NCBI RefSeq assembly: GCF_900199205.1 | Contig: NZ_OBMJ01000001.1 | Location: 5,077,001-5,141,000 of the forward strand | Reading direction: 5' to 3' | DNA from: Streptomyces sp. 1331.2 | GTDB lineage: Bacteria > Actinomycetota > Actinomycetes > Streptomycetales > Streptomycetaceae | DNA length: 64,000 nt | Shown here: one piece after another, positions 51,922 to 60,531 of the stretch | How the letters are laid out: each line of letters opens with the position of its first letter | How positions within the stretch are numbered: position 1 is the first letter of the stretch | Program-made: the position numbers and the translations under genes | The notes under the pieces: generated by a model | What the model was told of the DNA's origin: nothing | Seen by the model: only the letters and a program-made list of their open reading frames with translations | The model's database searches: none

Positions 51922-52983
51922 ATGGGTGACCCGCGAGAACCTCCTGAGGGTACGCCCGAGGGCGGTTCCGGCAACGAGGACGAATTCCGGTCCGTCGTCT
52001 TCGACGAATCGTTCGTCCGGGCTGCCCGGATCCAGGAGCTGTCCGCCCGGGAGCGGCTGGCCGGCTCCTTCGGCAAGGCCACCCGGCAGCGGGTGCGGCT
52101 CGGCCCGCTGGGCTCCGTCCCGCGCCAGGCACTCGCCCTGCTGCTGCTCATCCTGCTCGCCTTCGGCGCCGCCGTGTACTTCGGGGTCAGCTCGCCGAGG
52201 GGCGTCCCGGCCCGCCCCGAGGGCAGCCAACTGACCGTCAGCCTGGTCGCGTTGAGCCCGGCTTCGACCGTCCACCCGGTCGCCGACCCGGCCAACCCCT
52301 TCGCCGCGCTGCCGGTCGGCTACGGGGACGGCACGCTCGGGCTGAACACCCCGACCGGGGCCGCCACCGAGCACTTCAGCCGGGTCGAGGTGACCAAGGC
52401 GCTCGACACCGTCCAGCGCTACCTGGTCGCCTCCTCGCTGGCCCCGGCCGCCCTGGTCCAGGGCGCCACCGCGGACGTACGGACCTTCGTCACACCCGGT
52501 GAGCAGGCCGGGTTCGACGCGAGCGTGGCCCAGCCGCTGGACGACCGGCACCACGCGGTGACCGGGTGGGTGGTGCGCTTCGACCCGGCGCAGGTCGCGC
52601 TGGCCTCGAACACCGTGAAGGTGGCCGGCGCGATGCGGATCGACGAGGCGGACAGCGGGACGCTGCAGATCACCACCGACCACACCTTCGTCTACGCGCT
52701 CAAGCCGGCCGGCGCCCCGGCCGGAGCACCGGTCACCCTGGAGACCGTGCGGCGGCAGCTGACCTTCCAGTTCGACCGGGTCGACCTGGCCTCGGCGCAG
52801 CTGCGGCTGGTGGACTCGGTGCTGGAGGCCGGGCCGGCACCCTGCGGCACCTCGATGGCGGGCTTCCTGCAGCCGGTGCTGGCCGGCGCCCAGGGCACGG
52901 CGGTCGCGCCGCCGACGGCGGTCGACCCCGGCAACCACGCCCGGCCGGCCTGGCAGGTGTGCGGAGTGCTGGCGGGGAGCTGA
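51922..52983 (+). CDS. Membrane-anchored extracytoplasmic protein with FDEsFV motif
   Basis: A 353-residue protein: N-terminal cytoplasmic segment with DEFRSVVFDESFVRAARIQE, one helix near residues 70-90 (ALALLLLILLAFGAAVYFGV), then a ~260-residue external domain containing TPTGAATEHFSRVEVTKALD and two late cysteines (PCGTSMAG and WQVCGVLAG), which may pair. It has the same N-terminal motif as its upstream neighbour. No enzyme family recognised. ATG 51922 is supported by the leaderless promoter; the frame from 51808 is non-conserved-looking. Confidence 0.75.
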   Translation: MGDPREPPEGTPEGGSGNEDEFRSVVFDESFVRAARIQELSARERLAGSFGKATRQRVRLGPLGSVPRQALALLLLILLAFGAAVYFGVSSPRGVPARPEGSQLTVSLVALSPASTVHPVADPANPFAALPVGYGDGTLGLNTPTGAATEHFSRVEVTKALDTVQRYLVASSLAPAALVQGATADVRTFVTPGEQAGFDASVAQPLDDRHHAVTGWVVRFDPAQVALASNTVKVAGAMRIDEADSGTLQITTDHTFVYALKPAGAPAGAPVTLETVRRQLTFQFDRVDLASAQLRLVDSVLEAGPAPCGTSMAGFLQPVLAGAQGTAVAPPTAVDPGNHARPAWQVCGVLAGS

Positions 52984-53046
52984 GGGGCGGCGGACGCAGG
53001 CGCGGGCGCAGGTGTGCGGGCGGACGCGCGGACGGCCTTAGGCGCG

Positions 53047-53080
53047 GACGGCCGGTGACCCGGGTGGGTCACCGGCCGTC
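53047..53080. terminator. Bidirectional hairpin terminator
   Basis: Perfect 15-base stem GACGGCCGGTGACCC / GGGTCACCGGCCGTC with a GGGT loop, between convergent genes. Confidence 0.88.
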
Positions 53081-53101
53081 GTGCGGCTCGGGCGGGCCGG
53101 C

Positions 53102-54154
53102 TCAGTCGGCGTCGCGGTCGTTCGAGCCGCCGCGTCCGGCCCCGGCGAAGGTGTCGCGGAGCTTGCCGCCGACGGTCGCGGCGCCGCCGGCGACGTCCCG
53201 CAGCAGGCCCATCAGCGGGTCCTTGCTCTCCTTCACCGAGGTCGCGTAGTGGTCGGCGGCGGCCTTCCACTGCTCGCCGACCGAGGCCTCCCGGTCGTCC
53301 TCGCGGCGCGGGTAGGCACCGGCCAGGATCGAGCGGTACTCGTCGCTCTCCGCCCACTTCTTCAGCTGGGCGACCCGGACCACCGCGAAGGGGTGGGTCT
53401 GCGGCAGCAGCTGCAGCAGCTTGAGGACGCCGTCGCGCAGGTCGCCGGCCTTCTCGTACTCCTCGGCCTGCTCCAGGAAGGCGTCCACGTTCATCTCGGC
53501 CAGGTTGTGCCCGCCGGCCAGCTTCATCAGGGCCCGCATGGACGCCTGCAGGTCCTGCCCGGCGAGCAGGCCGGCCCGGTCGCTGGACAGCTCCGCCTTG
53601 CGGAACCACTCCTTGAGCGCGGTGATGACGGCCGTGATCGCCAGGTTGCCCAGCGGCACCCAGGCGATCCGGGTGGCGATGTTGGTGAGGATCATCAGCA
53701 TCGTCCGGTAGACCGCGTGGCCGGACATCGCGTGGCCCACCTCGTGGCCGATGACCGAGCGCAGCTCCTCCTCGTCGAGCAGCTCGACCAGGCCGCTGGT
53801 GACCACGATGATCGGGGTGTCGATGCCGATGGTGAACGCGTTGACCGACGGGTCCTGGGTCACGTACAGGTCCGGGACCTGCTGCAGGTCGAGGGTGTAC
53901 GCGGCGTCGCGCACCATGTCGTACAGCTCGGGGAACTGGCGCTCGGAGGTCTTCACGGCGGTGGCCAGGAACATCAGCCGTATTGCGCGCTCGGAGACCA
54001 GCCCGGCGAGCTTCTTCAGGATCTCGTCGAAGCCGGACAGCTTCCGCAGGGCGACCAGGGCCGAACGGTCGGCCGGGTGCTCCCAGGCCCGGGTGGAGAT
54101 GCCGGGGAAGCGCTCGCGGCGGCGGCTCGGGGTCTTCGCGGTCGTGTCGGTCAT
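53102..54154 (-). CDS. M48-family membrane metalloprotease
   Basis: A 350-residue protein with the zinc motif His137-Glu138-Val-Gly-His141 (VIGHEVGHAMSGH) and a third ligand Glu expected downstream in the helix WFRKAELSSDRAG (ExxxD). Hydrophobic segments at about 143-185 (LMILTNIATRIAWVPLGNLA) suggest membrane association, as in HtpX/Ste24-like proteases handling misfolded membrane proteins. The N- and C-terminal tails are charged. ATG 54154 has a perfect GGAGG upstream. Confidence 0.92.
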   Translation of the reverse strand: MTDTTAKTPSRRRERFPGISTRAWEHPADRSALVALRKLSGFDEILKKLAGLVSERAIRLMFLATAVKTSERQFPELYDMVRDAAYTLDLQQVPDLYVTQDPSVNAFTIGIDTPIIVVTSGLVELLDEEELRSVIGHEVGHAMSGHAVYRTMLMILTNIATRIAWVPLGNLAITAVITALKEWFRKAELSSDRAGLLAGQDLQASMRALMKLAGGHNLAEMNVDAFLEQAEEYEKAGDLRDGVLKLLQLLPQTHPFAVVRVAQLKKWAESDEYRSILAGAYPRREDDREASVGEQWKAAADHYATSVKESKDPLMGLLRDVAGGAATVGGKLRDTFAGAGRGGSNDRDAD

Positions 54155-54473
54155 GGTCTGGGTTACCTCCTGGTCGACGGCGGTCCCGGCGCGCCGGCCG
54201 GCCCCCCGCTGCTCTTCGCCTGCAACGACTGTCTGTGCAACGTCCGCGGTTGCGCACTCGTCCCCGGGCCCGGCGTACGAACGGCCCCGGCCCCGGCCGT
54301 CGGCGCCGGGGCGGAGCGCCGGGGCAGAGCGCCGGGGCAGAGCGCCCCGGAGGTGAGCGGGCGAGTCACAGCCCCGGTGGGCGGCGCCCGTGTGAGGCCG
54401 GTCTACCCTGAATGACCTGGACGACCGAGGCCGGATCCGGCCTCGGTACCGAGCAGTTCGAGGAGCCCCCGCA

Positions 54474-54620
54474 ATGTCCACCGACGCGCTTGTCAGCCTG
54501 GCCTCGCCCATTTCCGACGAGGCCGGCCCGGGCCTGTTCCTGCGGATCATCATCGTCGCGTCCTTCGTGGGCGTCGGCCTGCTGGTCTGGATCATGGCCC
54601 GCGCCTTCCGCGGCAACTAG
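54474..54620 (+). CDS. 48-residue single-span membrane peptide
   Basis: Short gene: MSTDALVSLASPISDEAG, then a helix LFLRIIIVASFVGVGLLVWI and a basic end ARAFRGN. GAGGAG lies nine bases before the ATG and TACCCT at 54404-54409 is a likely -10 box. Codon third positions are strongly G/C, supporting a real gene. Function unknown. Confidence 0.68.
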   Translation: MSTDALVSLASPISDEAGPGLFLRIIIVASFVGVGLLVWIMARAFRGN

Positions 54621-54819
54621 GCGGGAACCGGCAGGACCGGGACCAGAACGGGACCGGACCCGTTTTCGACCGCCCCCGACGGCACGGGCTCACGCCCGGT
54701 CAGCGGCGGTGGGCCGCCGAGCGGTTGCCGGGTGACCCCCCGTACGATGACGGGTGGGCCCTCACCGGCCCGGAACAACCCCCAGGTCCGTTCACCGAGC
54801 CGAGAAGGTCCCGCCGACC

Positions 54820-54975
54820 ATGAACACTGCCGCCGCACTCCCCGTTCTGAACCTGCTCGCCGAGGGCGAGGGGGGCAACCACGACAGCCTGAACCCGGCC
54901 CTGACGGGTGGCGCCGCGCTGTTCATCCTGCTGCTCCTGCTCTTCATCACCACCCGCTTCAACCGGGACCGCTGA
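54820..54975 (+). CDS. 51-residue single-span membrane peptide
   Basis: MNTAAALPVLNLLAEGEGG, then a helix of about 16 residues (GGAALFILLLLLFITT) and a basic end RFNRDR. GAGAAGG lies upstream. It is the second very small membrane protein in a row before nadD, with similar topology (acidic N-terminal part, basic C-terminal end). Function unknown. Confidence 0.68.
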   Translation: MNTAAALPVLNLLAEGEGGNHDSLNPALTGGAALFILLLLLFITTRFNRDR

Positions 54976-55099
54976 GCCTGCTCCACGGACCGCCAGGGGA
55001 GCGTCCGGCCATCGGGCCGGCCGCTCCCTCACGCATCTGCGGGCAACCCCCACACGGGCGTTCCCGCACCGTAACGGGCGTCGCGTAAGGTGTGGCGGC

Positions 55100-55732
55100 A
55101 TGGGAAAGCAGGCCGGGAATCCCGGCGGACCGGAACCGGTGAAGAAGCGCCTCGGCGTGATGGGCGGCACCTTCGACCCGATCCACCACGGCCACCTGGT
55201 CGCCGCCAGTGAGGTGGCGAGCGCGTTCCACCTGGACGAGGTGATCTTCGTCCCGACCGGACAGCCGTGGCAGAAGAGCGACCGCCAGGTCACCCCGGCC
55301 GAGGACCGCTACCTGATGACGGTCATCGCCACCGCCGAGAACCCGCAGTTCTCGGTCAGCCGGATCGACATCGACCGCGAGGGCCCGACGTACACCGTCG
55401 ACACCCTGCGCGACCTGCACGCCCTGCACCCGGACGCCGACCTCTTCTTCATCACCGGCGCCGACGCGCTCGCCCAGATCCTGTCCTGGCGCGACTCCGA
55501 CGAGCTCTTCTCGCTGGCCCACTTCATCGGGTGCACCCGCCCCGGCCACATCCTGTCGGACGCCGGTCTGCCGGTGGGCGGGGTCTCCCTGGTGGAGGTC
55601 CCGGCGCTGGCCATCTCCTCCACGGACTGCCGCAACCGGGTCGCCAAGGGCGAGCCGGTCTGGTACCTCGTCCCGGACGGCGTCGTCCGTTACATCGACA
55701 AGCGGGCGCTGTACGCGCCGCGCGGGACCTGA
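55100..55732 (+). CDS. nadD: Nicotinate-nucleotide adenylyltransferase
   Basis: Adenylates nicotinate mononucleotide in NAD synthesis. The nucleotidyltransferase motif GVMGGTFDPIHHGHLVAA (H-x-G-H) is near residue 20, and the C-terminal LAISSTDCRNRVAKG is the ISST signature. 210 residues. ATG 55100 is used; TAAGGT at 55086-55091 is a possible -10 box just upstream, and an alternative GTG at 55139 would trim a non-conserved leader. Confidence 0.96.
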   Translation: MGKQAGNPGGPEPVKKRLGVMGGTFDPIHHGHLVAASEVASAFHLDEVIFVPTGQPWQKSDRQVTPAEDRYLMTVIATAENPQFSVSRIDIDREGPTYTVDTLRDLHALHPDADLFFITGADALAQILSWRDSDELFSLAHFIGCTRPGHILSDAGLPVGGVSLVEVPALAISSTDCRNRVAKGEPVWYLVPDGVVRYIDKRALYAPRGT

Positions 55733-55751
55733 ACCGGGAGCGGGTGGGCGC

Positions 55752-57665
55752 GTGAGCGAGCGCAGCGGCGGGCAGCAGCAGCCGGAGGAGTGGTCCACCG
55801 GGCAGTACCAGCAGCCGTACCAGGGCTACCGGCAGCAGCCGGGGCAGCCGTACGAGCAGCACGGACAGCACGGACAGCACGGGCCGTACGAGCAGCAGGG
55901 GCAGCAGGGGCAGCAGGGGCCGTACGAGCAGCAGGAGCGGTACGACCAGTACGACCAGTACGGGCAGCCGGTGTACGGCCAGGGCTCGTACGGGGGCTAC
56001 CAGGAGCAGCAGCCGTACCAGCAGCAGGCCTACCAGGGGTACCAGGAGCCGGGGCAGTTCCCCCAGCACCAGCAGCAGCACTACGGCGAGTACGACCAGT
56101 ACGGGCAGCCCGTGCAGCCCGGCCGGCCCGTGCAGGGGTACCAGGAGCAGGGCGGCTACGGGTACCAGGAGCCGTCGTACGGCTACGACGGCTACCAGCA
56201 GCAGCCCTACCAGGCCGCCCAGGCCGCTCCGGCGGAGCCGGTCGTCGCCGAGCCGGAACCCGCACCCGCACCCGCCGCCCCCGCTCCGGCCGCCGTGCCG
56301 CCGCGCCCGCGGGTGCCCCGGCCCGCCGCGGCGGCGGCGCCGGCCAAGCCCGAGGCGCCGTCCGAGCAGGTCGCCGGGGCGCGCTCCGGCAAGGCCGGGA
56401 GCAAGGCGTCCAGGGACGGCTACACCACGGGCGAGTTCGCCTTCGCCGAGGAGGAGGCGGAGGAGACCGAGGACGTCATCGACTGGCTGAAGTTCGCCGA
56501 GTCCCGCAGCGAGGTGCGCGCCGAGCGCCGCCGCAAGCTGCGCAACCGGCTGATCGGCCTCGGCGCGGTGGTGGCGCTGGCCGCGGGCGGCGTCGGCGGC
56601 TACCTGTGGTTCACCGGCGACAAGCCGACCGCGGCCGCCGCGGCCGGCGGGCGCCAGGTCAACGTCGTCCACCTGCGCGACCTGCAGGGCAAGGTGTCCA
56701 GCGCGCTGCTGGTCGACGACGCCTCCGGCAAGAAGGGCACCGTGCTGCTGCTGCCCGACAATCTGCGGCTGCCCGGCCCCGCCGACCCGCTGGTCACCAC
56801 CGTCGGCCAGGCCATGGACACCATCGGCGCCTCGGCGACCCGCGACGGCCTCTCCACCGTGCTCGGCGCCCAGGTGGCCGGCACCTGGCGGCTGGACACC
56901 CCGTACCTGGAACTGCTGGTCTCCCAGCTCGGCGGCGTCCGGGTGGACACCAACGCCGAGACCCACGAGGGCGGCAAGCCGGACGGCAAGCTGCTCTCCG
57001 CGGCCGGGAAGAACACCATGCTCAGCGGAAAGGCCGCGGTCGCCTACGCGACGCTGCAGAACGCCGGGGAGGGCCGGGACGCCCAGCTGGCCCGGTTCGG
57101 GCAGGTCATGGAAGCGGTCGTGCGCACTATGCCGACCGAGTTCAAGGACGCCAAGGACGACGTGCACCGGATGAACGCGGTGCTCGACCCCTCCCTGCCC
57201 GAGGACGCCCTCGCCGGGGTGCTCGCCCAGCTCGCCCAGCAGGCGAAGGACGGCCACTTCGGCACCACCGCGCTGACCGTCAAGCCGGACGGCAGCCTGG
57301 ACGAGGCGACCGCGGGCAAGCAGGTCAAGGACGTGCTGGGCGGGACCGTGAAGTCCGCGACCGCCGCGGACGCCCCGGCCCGGGTGGCACTGCAGGACGC
57401 CAGCGGCAACGACGCGGCGGCCGCCGCCGCGCAGGTCCAGATCGTCAACTCGGGCCTGACCTTCATCCCGGGCGGCGCCAAGAGCGCGGCGCAGGCCACC
57501 AGTGAGATCCGCTACACCGACGACGCCCGCCAGGGCGCGGCGAAGTCGCTGGCGACCAGCCTCGGCCTGCCGGACACGGCGGTGAAGAAGGTGACCGGCG
57601 ACACCCAGAACGCGGACCTGCTGGTCGTGCTCGGCAAGGACTACCAGCCGCCGAAGAACCAGTAG
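55752..57665 (+). CDS. LCP-like protein with LytR_C domain and Gln/Tyr-rich N-terminus
   Basis: A 637-residue protein. The first ~155 residues are Gln/Tyr/Pro/Gly repeats (units like QQGQQGPYEQQ and YDQYGQPV), then an acidic/basic segment (EEAEETEDVIDW), a membrane helix near 276-295 (LGAVVALAAGGVGGYLWF), an LCP-related domain (LLLPDNLRLP, GVRVDTNAETHEGG) and a C-terminal LytR_C domain (VQIVNSGLTFIPGGAKSAA; DLLVVLGKDY). LCP proteins attach glycopolymers to peptidoglycan, but key Arg residues cannot be checked by eye. It starts 19 bases after nadD. Confidence 0.85.
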   Translation: MSERSGGQQQPEEWSTGQYQQPYQGYRQQPGQPYEQHGQHGQHGPYEQQGQQGQQGPYEQQERYDQYDQYGQPVYGQGSYGGYQEQQPYQQQAYQGYQEPGQFPQHQQQHYGEYDQYGQPVQPGRPVQGYQEQGGYGYQEPSYGYDGYQQQPYQAAQAAPAEPVVAEPEPAPAPAAPAPAAVPPRPRVPRPAAAAAPAKPEAPSEQVAGARSGKAGSKASRDGYTTGEFAFAEEEAEETEDVIDWLKFAESRSEVRAERRRKLRNRLIGLGAVVALAAGGVGGYLWFTGDKPTAAAAAGGRQVNVVHLRDLQGKVSSALLVDDASGKKGTVLLLPDNLRLPGPADPLVTTVGQAMDTIGASATRDGLSTVLGAQVAGTWRLDTPYLELLVSQLGGVRVDTNAETHEGGKPDGKLLSAAGKNTMLSGKAAVAYATLQNAGEGRDAQLARFGQVMEAVVRTMPTEFKDAKDDVHRMNAVLDPSLPEDALAGVLAQLAQQAKDGHFGTTALTVKPDGSLDEATAGKQVKDVLGGTVKSATAADAPARVALQDASGNDAAAAAAQVQIVNSGLTFIPGGAKSAAQATSEIRYTDDARQGAAKSLATSLGLPDTAVKKVTGDTQNADLLVVLGKDYQPPKNQ

Positions 57666-57752
57666 GGCGGCGGCCGGATCGTCCCCGGGCGGTCCGTCGG
57701 GTCCGTCCCGAGGCGGCGCGGCGGCCCTGAGCGAGGCGGTACGGCGGCCCGG

Positions 57753-57777
57753 GGGCCCGGAAATCGGTTCCGGGCCC
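57753..57777. terminator. Hairpin between the LytR_C gene and rsfS
   Basis: Perfect ten-base stem GGGCCCGGAA / TTCCGGGCCC with a five-base loop. Confidence 0.7.
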
Positions 57778-57860
57778 GCCCGGGCGGCGTGAGATCCTGG
57801 AAGGCGACCCCGGCCCCGCGCCGGGGCGCCGCCCCAACGCCGCCGAGCCGGAAGAACACC

Positions 57861-58319
57861 GTGACCGTCACCGACCACAGCCAGCAGCTCATCACCGTCG
57901 CCGCCCAGGCGGCGGCCGACAAGCTGGCCCACAACATCATCGCGTTCGACGTCAGCGAGGTGCTGTCGATCACCGACGCCTTCCTGATCGCCTCCGCGAA
58001 CAACGACCGCCAGGTCCGCGCGATCGCCGAGGAGATCGAGGACCAGCTGCGCGAGCAGCTGGACATCAAGCCGGTGCGCCGCGAGGGCGAGCGCGAGGGC
58101 CGCTGGATCCTGCTCGACTACCTCGACATCGTCGTGCACGTCCAGCACTCCGAGGAGCGCTCCTTCTACTCGCTGGACCGGCTCTGGAAGGACTGCCCCG
58201 AGCTGCCCATCCCCGAGGAAGCCCTGGCCTCGCGCAACCGCCCCGACGCCCACACCGACGAGGCCGGCAACGCCGTCGCCCCCGCCGACGACTTCGGCAA
58301 GCCCGAGGACCTGCACTGA
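57861..58319 (+). CDS. rsfS: Ribosomal silencing factor RsfS
   Basis: A 152-residue RsfS/Iojap protein that binds L14 on the 50S subunit and blocks subunit joining under starvation. The motif FDVSEVLSITDAFLIASANNDRQVRAIA and the segment GRWILLDYLDIVVHV are typical (each given in part). GTG 57861 is chosen; the alternative at 57789 adds Arg/Pro-rich sequence. An extended acidic tail follows the domain. The stop overlaps the start of the phosphatase gene. Confidence 0.95.
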   Translation: MTVTDHSQQLITVAAQAAADKLAHNIIAFDVSEVLSITDAFLIASANNDRQVRAIAEEIEDQLREQLDIKPVRREGEREGRWILLDYLDIVVHVQHSEERSFYSLDRLWKDCPELPIPEEALASRNRPDAHTDEAGNAVAPADDFGKPEDLH

Positions 58320-58966
58320 GCCGCGGTGCGCGAGGCCCGCGCATTGTCTTCTGGCGGCACGGCCAGACGTCCTGGAACCTCGAATCGCGGTTCCAGGGCA
58401 CCACGGACATCGAGCTGACCGGGCAGGGCGTCCTGCAGGCCCAGCGGGCGGCCCGGCTGCTCTCCGGGCTCCGCCCCGACCTGCTGATCTCCTCGGACCT
58501 CAAGCGCGCCCGCCGCACCGCCCAGGAACTGGCCGCGGTCACCGGACTCGACGTGACCCACCACGAGGGCCTGCGGGAGACCTACGCGGGCTCCTGGCAG
58601 GGCCTGACCAACGCCGAGATCCGTGAGCGCTACCCGGAGGAGTACGCGGCCTGGGCGGCCGGCGAGCCGGTGCGCCGCGGCGGTGGCGGGGAGCTCGCCA
58701 CCGAGGTCGCCGACCGCTCCGTCCCGGTGGTGCTGGAGGCCGCGGCCAAGCTGCCGGAGGACGGCACCCTGGTCGTGGTCAGCCACGGCGGGACGATCCG
58801 CACCATGCTCGGACGGCTGCTCGACCTGGAGCCGGCCCAGTGGGAGTGCTTCGGCGGGCTGTCCAACTGCTGCTGGTCGGTGCTCGGCCGGGGGGCGCGC
58901 GGCTGGCGCCTGCTGGAGCACAACGCGGGCACGCTCCCGCAGCCGGTCATCGGCGACGACACCTGA
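58316..58966 (+). CDS. Histidine phosphatase (phosphoglycerate mutase-like), CTG start
   Basis: A protein of about 216 residues with the RHG motif IVFWRHGQTSWNLESRFQGT, the second catalytic His in VVVSHGGTIRTML and DLLISSDLKRARRTAQEL. It is a phosphatase acting on a phosphometabolite or phosphoprotein. No ATG or GTG precedes the RHG motif in frame; the first standard start (GTG 58553) would delete the active site. CTG 58316, overlapping the rsfS stop as CTGA, is the best start, with ATT 58343 as alternative. Position after rsfS is conserved in actinobacteria. Confidence 0.8.
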   Translation: MSRGARGPRIVFWRHGQTSWNLESRFQGTTDIELTGQGVLQAQRAARLLSGLRPDLLISSDLKRARRTAQELAAVTGLDVTHHEGLRETYAGSWQGLTNAEIRERYPEEYAAWAAGEPVRRGGGGELATEVADRSVPVVLEAAAKLPEDGTLVVVSHGGTIRTMLGRLLDLEPAQWECFGGLSNCCWSVLGRGARGWRLLEHNAGTLPQPVIGDDT

Positions 58967-59014
58967 CACCTGACACCTGACACCTGCCGGCTGACGGCTG
59001 CCGGCTGACGGCTT
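58959..59014. repeat. Tandem repeats at the phosphatase 3' end
   Basis: Four copies of ACACCTG (58959-58986), running through the stop codon, then two copies of a 14-base unit CCGGCTGACGGCT(G/T) (58987-59014). Confidence 0.8.
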
Positions 59015-59107
59015 CGGCCGAGGGCGGCACCCGGGGGCCTCGGAGCGGCCGCACCGCAGGGCCCCTGAGGGGGGCGCTGCGGGGCCCGGAGGGGGCGCTG
59101 CGGGAGC

Positions 59108-59141
59108 GGATTTCGCAGTTCCGGCCCTGACCAGCTAGAGT
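59108..59141 (+). promoter_or_regulatory. Promoter of the first tRNA-Ala pair
   Basis: GGATTTC at 59108-59114 and TAGAGT at 59136-59141. The same GGATTTC lies exactly 28 bases before TAAAGT upstream of the third tRNA copy, supporting a shared promoter design. Confidence 0.55.
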
Positions 59142-59201
59142 CTTCCTCGTTCGCAGGGAAGGAACGCGGCCCGGAAGGGAAGCGGGAGATCCGGTGAGTG
59201 C

Positions 59202-59274
<73 letters not shown>

Positions 59275-59317
59275 CTCCGCATCGGCGGTCGTGGTCAGCC
59301 AGGGTCGCCCGTGTCGC

Positions 59318-59390
<73 letters not shown>

Positions 59391-59399
59391 CAGCAGTTC

Positions 59400-59432
59400 G
59401 GGAGGCCGTCACCCAACGGGTGGCGGCCTCCC
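59400..59432 (+). terminator. Terminator after tRNA-Ala copy 2
   Basis: GGGAGGCCGTCACCC pairs with GGGTGGCGGCCTCCC (one wobble) around a three-base loop. Confidence 0.8.
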
Positions 59433-59528
59433 GGCATTTCGGGGCCGGGCTGCCCCGGCCTTCGGGCGCCCCGGGGCCAGGGTGCCCCGGCCTTCGGGCA
59501 TCCCGGCCCGGGGTGCTCGCTCGGGCGC

Positions 59529-60428
59529 TCACTGCTCGCAGGTGTGCGTCCAGCCGCCCGGCGGCAGCGACCCCAGCCGCTCGACCCGCTCCCGGTCCTG
59601 CGCACTCGCCGGCACGTAGACCACGATGTAGCACTCCTGCACACCGGGCATCGTCAGATAGGTGGCGTTCAGCCGCAGCAACCCGACCTCCGGGTGGCGG
59701 AAGACTCGCAGCCAGGTCTCCGGCGGAGCGACCTCCTGGCGCGCCCACAGCTCCCGGAACTCCTCGCTGCGCGCCGACAGCCGCTGCACGTGCTCCTCCC
59801 AGGCCGGCTCGCCCACGTGCTTGCCGTAGGCCGCGCGCAGCACCGCCACCATCCGCGGCAGGGACTCCTCCCGGTTGCCGCACGGATTGCAGCACGGCGG
59901 GGCCACCAACATGCACCACAGGCTGTTGAAGAACGCCCCGTGGGACGGCCGCATCCGCTCGGTGCCGAACAGCGAACGGTACGGCCCGTTGAAGCTCAAC
60001 ACGTCGAAACGGGTGTTGGAGACCGCCGCCGGCAGCGGGGCCAGCGAGTCCAGGATCACCTGGATCGACGGGCTCAGCTCCGGCGGAGCCGGCTGCGGGA
60101 ACCGCGAGGGCGCCATCCCGGCCAGCCGGAACAGGTGCTCGCGCTCGGTGCCGTCCAGCCGCAGCGCCCGTGCCACCGCCAGCAGCACCTGCTCGCTCGC
60201 GTTGATCGGGCGCCCCTGCTCCAGCCACGTGTACCAGGTCACCCCCACCCCGGCGAGCTGCGCGACCTCCTCGCGCCGCAGCCCCGGCGTACGGCGCCGC
60301 AGCCCCGGCACCAGCCCGACGTCCTCCGGGGTCACCCGCGCCCGGCAGGCCTTCAGGAAACGGGCCAGCTCGGTACGGCGGCGGTCACGCCCGGTCGCGC
60401 CGGTCGGCAGTTCCTCCAGGACGGTCAT
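59529..60428 (-). CDS. XRE-family regulator with MmyB-like ligand domain
   Basis: A 299-residue regulator. The N-terminal helix-turn-helix (RTPGLRREEVAQLAGVGVTWYTWLEQGR in overlapping blocks, residues ~40-70) is followed by an MmyB-like sensory domain (FDVLSFNGPYRSLFG; LLRLNATYLTMPG). Such streptomycete proteins control a divergent oxidoreductase or exporter, here the MFS gene at 60532. ATG 60428 is preferred over the in-frame start at 60533. A CCNPCGN cluster in the sensory domain is unusual and might bind metal. Confidence 0.88.
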   Translation of the reverse strand: MTVLEELPTGATGRDRRRTELARFLKACRARVTPEDVGLVPGLRRRTPGLRREEVAQLAGVGVTWYTWLEQGRPINASEQVLLAVARALRLDGTEREHLFRLAGMAPSRFPQPAPPELSPSIQVILDSLAPLPAAVSNTRFDVLSFNGPYRSLFGTERMRPSHGAFFNSLWCMLVAPPCCNPCGNREESLPRMVAVLRAAYGKHVGEPAWEEHVQRLSARSEEFRELWARQEVAPPETWLRVFRHPEVGLLRLNATYLTMPGVQECYIVVYVPASAQDRERVERLGSLPPGGWTHTCEQ

Positions 60429-60471
60429 GCCCACCATCGTGCCGCAGGCCCGCCGGGCGATACAGGTGCTG

Positions 60472-60530
60472 CCAGTACCAGGATCCGCAGGCTCTAACCA
60501 CCAGTACCGGTACGGCCCCACGCTGGTACC
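60472..60530. promoter_or_regulatory. Repeated CCAGTACC motif between the regulator and the MFS gene
   Basis: CCAGTACC at 60472-60479 and 60501-60508 (29 bases apart) and the inverse CTGGTACC at 60523-60530, ending next to the MFS start. Likely binding sites for the divergent XRE regulator. Confidence 0.55.
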
Positions 60531-60531
60531 C

